The translations under genes were made by a program, and so were the position numbers. DNA of 64,000 bases from Actinostola sp. cb2023 (taxonomy: Eukaryota > Cnidaria > Anthozoa > Actiniaria > Actinostolidae). Below, one piece after another: positions 58,101 through 64,000 of this stretch (position 1 is its first letter; each line of letters opens with the position of its first letter). The notes below the pieces were generated by a model. The model made no database searches. It was not told where the DNA came from and saw only the letters and a list, made by a program, of their open reading frames with translations. The stretch covers positions 186,001 to 250,000 of the forward strand of contig JAUJYZ010001170.1 of the NCBI GenBank assembly GCA_033675265.1. Direction: 5' to 3'.

Positions 58101-61100
58101 TTGGCCATGCATGCATTGCCCAGGGGGGGGGGGGGGGGGGGGGGGGGTACTACTTCCATTACGCGAAAACAAGACCCAAAAAAAGTCCAACGGCTCAAAA
58201 TCGTAACCCCCAAAAAGTCCAATTTTTCTCCTCATAAAATCGAGAACGGTAGGATATCATTTTTATCAACCCCAAAAAAAGTCCTTGACAAAATCTTTAT
58301 ATCAAAAAAAGTCCACCAGAAAATTGATAACCCAAAAAAAGTCCCAAGCCGCGAATTTCAAACCCAAAAAAGGTCTTCCCACCTCCCCGTCACTTATACC
58401 CCTGAGTACCCCCCCTGGGATGCATTGCTATGTACTCATCTATAACCTTTTGTTTACATGTACTACATGTATATAGCAAAGTTGTATTGTTAAATTTATT
58501 CTCTTTCTTTTTTCTTCCTTCAAATAGATATCAACAGAACATTCCCAGAAAATATTCACTTTGGCTCCATGAAACAGGATCTCCGTAAAAGTCTTTACAA
58601 TGTTCTTCATGTGTATGCACTACATAACACTAGTATAGGTTACTGTCAGGTAAGCTTGACATATGACAGTACTGTAAAAGTCTTTACAATGTTCTTCATG
58701 TGTATGCACTACATAACACTAGTATACGTTATTGTCAGGTAAGCTTGACGTGTGACAGTACTGTAAAAGTCTTTACAATGTTCTTCATGTGTACGCACTA
58801 CATAACACTAGTATAGGTTATTGTCAGGTAAGCTTGACATATGACAGTACTGTAAAAGTCTTTACAATGTTCTTCATGTGTACGCACTAGAATAGGTTAT
58901 TGTCAGGTAAAGCTTGACGTGTGACAGCACAGCCTACAAGATTGTTGGCAATATATATGTAAGCTGGCTGCCAATAATAATAATGATAATAAAAATATGG
59001 GGAATAATTATACTCATTGCAGCCAGCGGCTAAATTTGTGAAGGACGTACGTAGCTCAACGTGGCCGAGTCAAAGGCGTATAAAGGTGCACAATGCAGCC
59101 ACCTTATGACTCGTGTCTGACCACGGAGCACAGCTCAGATCGAAATATTGTTTGTTTTTACTGAGGGAGGAAAACCGGAGTACCCGGAGAAAAACCCTTG
59201 AAGCAAGGGAAAGAACGAACTAAGAAACTCAACTCACATAAAGCTCCCGGTCCACGAATTGAACCAGGCACATTTCACAATATCTCAATGGCAGCGCTTT
59301 ACAACCGATGGAGGACTTTTTCAGTCTGCATATGATAGGCACCCATGGCAGCCAAGCAGCTTTACAATCACTAGGAATTAATATATAATTCCTTCAATTA
59401 TGTTGATGGCATCAAAGAAGCTGTCATCTTCACATAAATTACTTTTCTAAGCATATCATCATTATTTTGATCTTTTAGGGTTTAAACTATATCACTGGTC
59501 TACTTATACTTATTGTCAAGAATGAGGAATCAGCATTTTGGTTGCTGGATGTCTTACTCTCCAAGAGAATACCAGGTAACGGAAAGGATTATCCTTTATG
59601 TAGCACAGTTTTCTCTGTGTATATAATCAAATGTGCTTTACAAAGCTCACAGAGCTAGAGAGATACAGACTGCTTGATGGTAATGCAGTTTACAGGACAT
59701 GACAACTCCTTGGCATTCTATGGGGTAAAGGATATGGGCAGTTTCTATATGGAAGAGGGCAAAGTGAAATGACAGACATGTACATTACATTGACAATGCA
59801 GATAATTGAAGAGCTCCCTGCAAGAACAACGTACGTAAGCGATCCTGATCAAAATCCAAATTCTCCTCAAGATTCTTTGAATTTCAAAGGAGAATTTGGG
59901 TTTGGATCACAAGTCACTTACATGTAAACTGTTCTTGCAGGGACCCCTTCAATTACCGGTCCTGTTACTTTTGGTCAATGTTTGTGACGTCTACATATGT
60001 ATACATTCTCGGATATTAAATTCACTATTATTGCACACAATAGAGGCGTGATCAGAGAAGTACCGGTCCACCTTGGGTGAATTTTTGATTATTATTAATT
60101 ACTTTTCGTGAGCTTGATTGAAGTCTCTAACTATATCAAATACAATAAAACAATGATTCTATTCTCACAGATTATTACGCCAAAGACATGATTGGTCTAC
60201 AAGTAGAACAAGAAGTTCTATTACAACTAGTCAAGTACGTTGTACTTCATAATTATTGTCTTCAGGAATATTCATTGTATTAATTGCTACGATTACTCTT
60301 CTGAACTTCTCTGCTATTTTCAGGCTAAAGATGCCAGCCTTACACGCTCATATAGAGAGCGCTGGTCTGCCGTACAGCATATTCTCTACCAAGTGGTTCA
60401 TATGTTTGTTTATAGATGTATTACCTATTGAGGTGAGAATATAGTTGCATCTCCTTTCTAGGAATCTATTTAAATACCTATTTAAATACCTAAAAACCCT
60501 ATTAATACAGGCACCAACTGGACAGGAAGAAGTGTCCACAATATAGATACCGGTATGTGGCCGAGTTTCTTCCGAGACCGAGAAAAAATTATGTACTAGT
60601 TAGTTTATTTTTGATTCAAGACACCCCAAAAAATGTTACAAGTCTGTAAGGTGGGGTGTCACAGAGGAGATACATTTGAATACTTAGTCCTCCTAATGCT
60701 TTGCTGTTTTATCAGATATAAAACCACGACACGAATATCAGATATAAAGACACAGTTACAGCTATGATTTTTGTTGTATTTTCATGAATTATTCATGAAT
60801 TTTTGAACAGTATTTAATGTTGGGAAATGACTGACAAAGCCTCCTCCAAGATAACAGACAGAGTTGAAATGGATTAACTTTACAAAGAACTTACATGTCG
60901 TTTTAGACCGTGCTTCGTATTTGGGACAGTTTATTCTACGAAGGATCCAAAATCCTGCTTCGAGTATCATTGACTCTACTTTCACTCCATGAAACTGAGC
61001 TCATGGCTGCAAAAGATTTTGCACAACTTTGTACTGCAATGAAGGTGAGAAGGACTCGATCCTTTAGTCTGGTATGTACCGGATCCAGATTTATATAGCT

Positions 61101-61273
61101 TCGAAAGAAACCAGGGGGAGGGAGGGATGCTCTAGAAATGTTAGGGTAGCGGTACCCCCCAGGGAAAGACAGGGGTCTGAGTTACTGCTCTTCTAAATGT
61201 TTGTTTTTTATCTTCAAATTTACAGACTATCACTCAGAATCCTTCTACAATGGACTGCCATTCATTCATGACA
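55126..61273 (+). CDS. GRTP1: Growth hormone-regulated TBC protein 1, RabGAP (C-terminal end not found)
   Basis: Exons: 55126-55142, 57173-57327, 57692-57738, 57824-57935, 58528-58649, 59479-59575, 60172-60235, 60324-60432, 60907-61044, 61226-61273; 303 codons in phase. The first exon gives MSTIR, then SPVDEYGFKRPDDFDYENY as in human GRTP1 (DPYGFERPEDF). The TBC domain has the arginine finger (ITTDINRTFP) and glutamine finger (IGYCQGLNY), then SAFWLLDVLL, KWFICLFIDVLPIE and VLRIWDSLFYEGSKIL. It should stimulate GTP hydrolysis by a Rab. The last found exon encodes TITQNPSTMDCHSFMT; human has about 30 more residues, so a terminal exon must lie in 61274-64000 or beyond. Divergent from WDR44. The end of exon 5 is tandemly duplicated in intron 5. 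Confidence 0.94.
55866..56013. mobile_element. Foldback MITE, TAGAGTGCAAACC ends, with relative at 56325-56468
   Basis: Ends AGAGTGCAAACCATATGTCC and its reverse complement; the core (TCTATTGTTTTCTATTGTTTC) is shared with a second element at about 56325-56468, whose outer arms differ (AGAGTGCAATTTAGAAAAGC). Both in GRTP1 intron 1. Confidence 0.82.
56578..56761. mobile_element. Long foldback, arms of about 85 bp
   Basis: Arms contain GCCCAAGCAGTATACTTGTG and GTAAAAATATTGCT with near-perfect reverse complements and almost no loop. Ends are similar to the 'CAGGTAGCCCAACC/TTCCTGTGG' repeats seen at about 432-625, 17795-17925, 18045-18190 and 22408-22700. Confidence 0.82.
58584..58931 (+). repeat. 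89-bp tandem copies of the GRTP1 exon 5 3' end and donor
   Basis: The last 66 nt of exon 5 plus its donor GTAAGC and a little intron are followed by three further copies (breaks at 58665, 58754, 58843; the last is shortened to 80 bp). The first is the true exon, as only it joins the rest of the exon in frame. Copies differ at one or two positions (TACTGTCAG to TATTGTCAG). Confidence 0.93.
59030..59275 (-). mobile_element. Third copy of the SINE family, head truncated
   Basis: Shares the body motif GAGTACCCGGAGAAAAACCC with the copies at 19430 and 47600. It runs into a different dispersed repeat at about 59268-59378 (CATTTCACAATATCTCAATG type) also present at 2650-2760 and 26083-26230. Confidence 0.65.
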
Positions 61274-64000
61274 GTAAGTGACAGAAGACAGCAGTGTGTT
61301 TACAATCAACTCTCTCTGGACAGACACCTTTCTAAGCAAGACTCCTCTAGTCTGAGGTGGAGACACCCCCCTCTCTCTCGTCCCTGCTGTACTTGTTGAC
61401 AAGTGGTTATGGCGATGTCTGGTTTTGAGAGAGTTGACTGTATACATGGCTTTGTCAAGCCATTATTTGAAGGCTGCGTCACAACTACATTGTACACTAG
61501 TTTCACAAGAGCAGGCCAGGGCCTGTGTTACCGGTACATATTTTACTCCAATGAAGAGGCCTGCAGCAGCCTAGAGATATCTGCTTGCAAACAGCAATAT
61601 ATTCACAGGTCTGTCAGCCCAAAGTCCGATGTTGCACACTAACCACTACACCATCACATATCTCACTTGCTATGTTACCCTTGTTGAAGTACACCTTGTT
61701 ATAATATTGCAGAATTGTTTTGAATTGCCTGGGTCTCTCCCTAGAAGACTAGTCAGGAACCTAAGGCAAGATGCACTCCAAAAAAGTTAAGACCTCAAGA
61801 AAACGGCAATGCGACAAAACCCGGTTGAATTATGTCAAATGATCAAAGTTCGTATCGATAAAATATCTACAATAAGACGTTTCTAGGAAAAGCATGAAGG
61901 GGAAATCATTTTAATTTGAATAATGTTTATGTATATATATAGAGATGAAAAAGAAATGATGTTAGCAAGACAGCATGAACAAAACAATTACATGTAAATG
62001 TTTACTTTGATTAAATATTGTTTAATTAGGATAATAATATCCTTTATGATTTTACAAAATAACATTGCAGTTATGAACCGCTCTGTGGCAAATGTTGGAA
62101 GACTGGGTTCGAGTGTTTTGATTGGCTGAATTAGTTACAAGTTTTTCGAGGCATTTGCCCTCGATGAAAGACTAGTGGAAACATCACTTGAATGGATTCA
62201 ACATTCTTTCTCCAGCACATTGGATAGGCTATACAGTTTTTAAATTGGAGATAATATTGTCAAAATAAAAACTACTGGTACCCAGTCTTCCAATGTAGTT
62301 GCTGCAGACCGGTATGAATACTTTATACAATCTTTCTGAGAGATTGTTAAGTTAATTATGAATTACTTTCCACTGTCAATGACATATTAAAACCATGGAA
62401 TTTTAGGGGGTAGGGGGTAGGGGTGAGTATAGTTAGGATAGTTGGCTAAGAGCATGCATGTAACTGGAGACAACTTTCATGGGTTACCTGTGGTACATCA
62501 AAGAGAAAAGACTGGAACCTAAGAAATGAAACTTTCTCAGTCCTCTTCTCATCCTTGAAGTGCCACAGGAAGCCCAAACCAGAGTTGCCAGCAAAGTAAG
62601 CCAACAAACACAGACAAGGGAGAATTTCTTTTCAATAATGTAATATTTAAGAATAAAATCAAATAATTTGTGTACATTTATATAATCTATTTGTTTGAAT
62701 TAAATAGTTTTTAAAAAGATCACATATAAAGTATTAAATGATCCATTTCGTCTAAAATAGAATCCATAATAATAGACCTTTTTACCGATACGGTGGCCAT
62801 TTTGGATTCTATTGTTTTGGCTAATACATTATGGGATGCTCAGGGTGCAAATGAGCCAAAAACTGTAGTGTGCTTTAAATTAGGTTTTCATAGTTTTTCA
62901 TGGCCAAATGGTTACTAGCTTGCACCCTGGGCATCCCATAATTCAAGATGGCCGCCGTATCGGTAAAAAGGTCTATTGGAAATCATTTTGAATATGGACT
63001 GGTCATTTATTACAGGGTGAGGCTGGTATTGTTTTGACCCCTCCCGCCCCTCATATCAACCACCTTACCCTCATAGCTCCATATGAAAGAGTTACAGGTC
63101 CACCTTAAAATTTCTGCTTAAATCCGCCTATGCCTTCCCCCTGTTGTGTTGGGTTGTGAAGCCTGTAATTGAAGGTGTCTGCAAGAACAGTTTAAATGAT
63201 CTGTAATCAAAAGCTGAATTCTCCTCTCAGCTCTTTGAATTATGAAGGAGAATTTGGATTCTAATCACAAGTGGATGTTCTTGCATGGAACCCCTTTATA
63301 ATATATTACTAATATTTGACAGTCCTATAATGTATGAAAGTGCTACTGACTGACTCCTCACTAGCCACATTAGCTCTAATATTGAAACACCTTGATTAAA
63401 GTAATAATAATAATATGGTATGGAATGATATGATATGGTCAACTTTAACTTTGAATTTCTCCAAGAATTATTAATGGTTTGGCGGAGAAGCTACATCAAA
63501 CACGAGAAAGAGTGTTTCGATCCGATATCCGAACACTGAGAAGTTGCAGTTGAAAAAACCAGGCGCAATCTCGTGTTTGATGATTGCTTCATAGACATAG
63601 ACATAGACTTTATTTTAGTACCAGTAGTTTACATACAATTTAGTTTATAAGTTAAGTTAATAATGGTATGGTTCATGTCGTGCACTGACAGTGCTGTGTC
63701 CATTCTGATTGGTTGAGCAATGATTTTGCATCATTGCTGTGATTGGTTGAATAGACCAATTCGAAAGGAGAATTTAGATTTCGATCACAAGTCACATGTA
63801 TACTCTGAAATCTGTTTGAAATTCAGAAATGATTTGACAGATGAAATCTAGCTTTAGCTTTTGGTTCAAGTTGGTTGCAGTCAAGCCTCATTGCTATTAC
63901 AAGTCCATGACTCACTGCCTACAAGTTCAAATGACTGACACAGTGCCCTTCATTTGCACCCTTCTTGGCAGAGAAAGGACACTGCCAAGGAGGGTACAAA
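61274..64000. other. Repeat-rich region after the last GRTP1 exon seen
   Basis: No exon could be supported. Contains a foldback with TIR AATAGACCTTTTTACCGAT at about 62772-62978, a 'CTCCCTGCAAGAAC' MITE at about 63167-63296 and the repeat of 40459-40530 again at 63587-63662. Confidence 0.5.
62772..62978. mobile_element. Foldback MITE, AATAGACCTTTTTACCGAT ends
   Basis: About 205 bp, inverted ends including CGATACGGTGGCCATTTTG, and an inner inverted pair CCCATAATGTATTA-type. Non-coding. Confidence 0.8.

Noticed and set aside
61403..61642. 79-codon frame as the GRTP1 terminal exon
   Set aside because: No similarity to the GRTP1 C terminus and no suitable acceptor in phase 0.

Overview
This is a window of animal nuclear DNA: intron-rich, AT-leaning, full of micro- and minisatellites and foldback elements. 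I reconstructed seven genes exon by exon from splice signals, reading-phase continuity and recognisable protein families. Six have clear animal orthologues: an MCF2L/MCF2-type RhoGEF (minus strand, runs off the left edge), ETFB (minus), CCDC153/DRC12 (plus), IFT46 (minus), WDR44 (minus) and GRTP1 (plus, last coding part not found). The seventh is a two-exon gene for a small secreted cysteine-containing peptide. Exon sequences align closely with vertebrate orthologues, and the repeats (DIRS retrotransposon, tRNA-headed SINEs, foldback MITEs, 'CGTAGCCAGG' and 'GGTACTCAGG' repeats) suggest a slowly evolving marine invertebrate. A cnidarian is my best guess; the phylum is not proven from this window.

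Layout: 1-14167 RhoGEF (SEC14, spectrin-like, linker, start of DH). 14168-16743 intergenic. 16744-20607 ETFB, head to head over 314 bp with DRC12 at 20922-22897. DRC12 is tail to tail with IFT46 (23752-30342). 31907-32983 secreted peptide gene. 34483-54774 WDR44, with a DIRS-type tyrosine-recombinase retrotransposon (about 40554-45350) in one intron on the opposite strand. WDR44 is head to head over 351 bp with GRTP1 (55126 to at least 61273). 61274-64000 is mostly repeats.

Functional themes: two neighbouring cilium genes (DRC12, a dynein regulatory complex subunit, and IFT46, an IFT-B subunit); two membrane-traffic/Rab genes sharing one promoter region (WDR44, a Rab11 effector, and GRTP1, a TBC RabGAP); one mitochondrial electron-transfer gene; one Rho-family GEF.

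The most unusual signal is the relation between tandem arrays and splice sites. Three arrays are copies of an exon edge together with its splice site: about 18 copies of the IFT46 exon 3 acceptor, about 7 of the IFT46 exon 10 donor and 3 extra of the GRTP1 exon 5 donor. Several other arrays start within about 20 nt downstream of a 5' splice site. Another intronic array carries about two dozen RFX X-box-like palindromes. Single-base homopolymer indels break the frame in two otherwise conserved genes and twice in the DIRS element, so assembly error should be considered.
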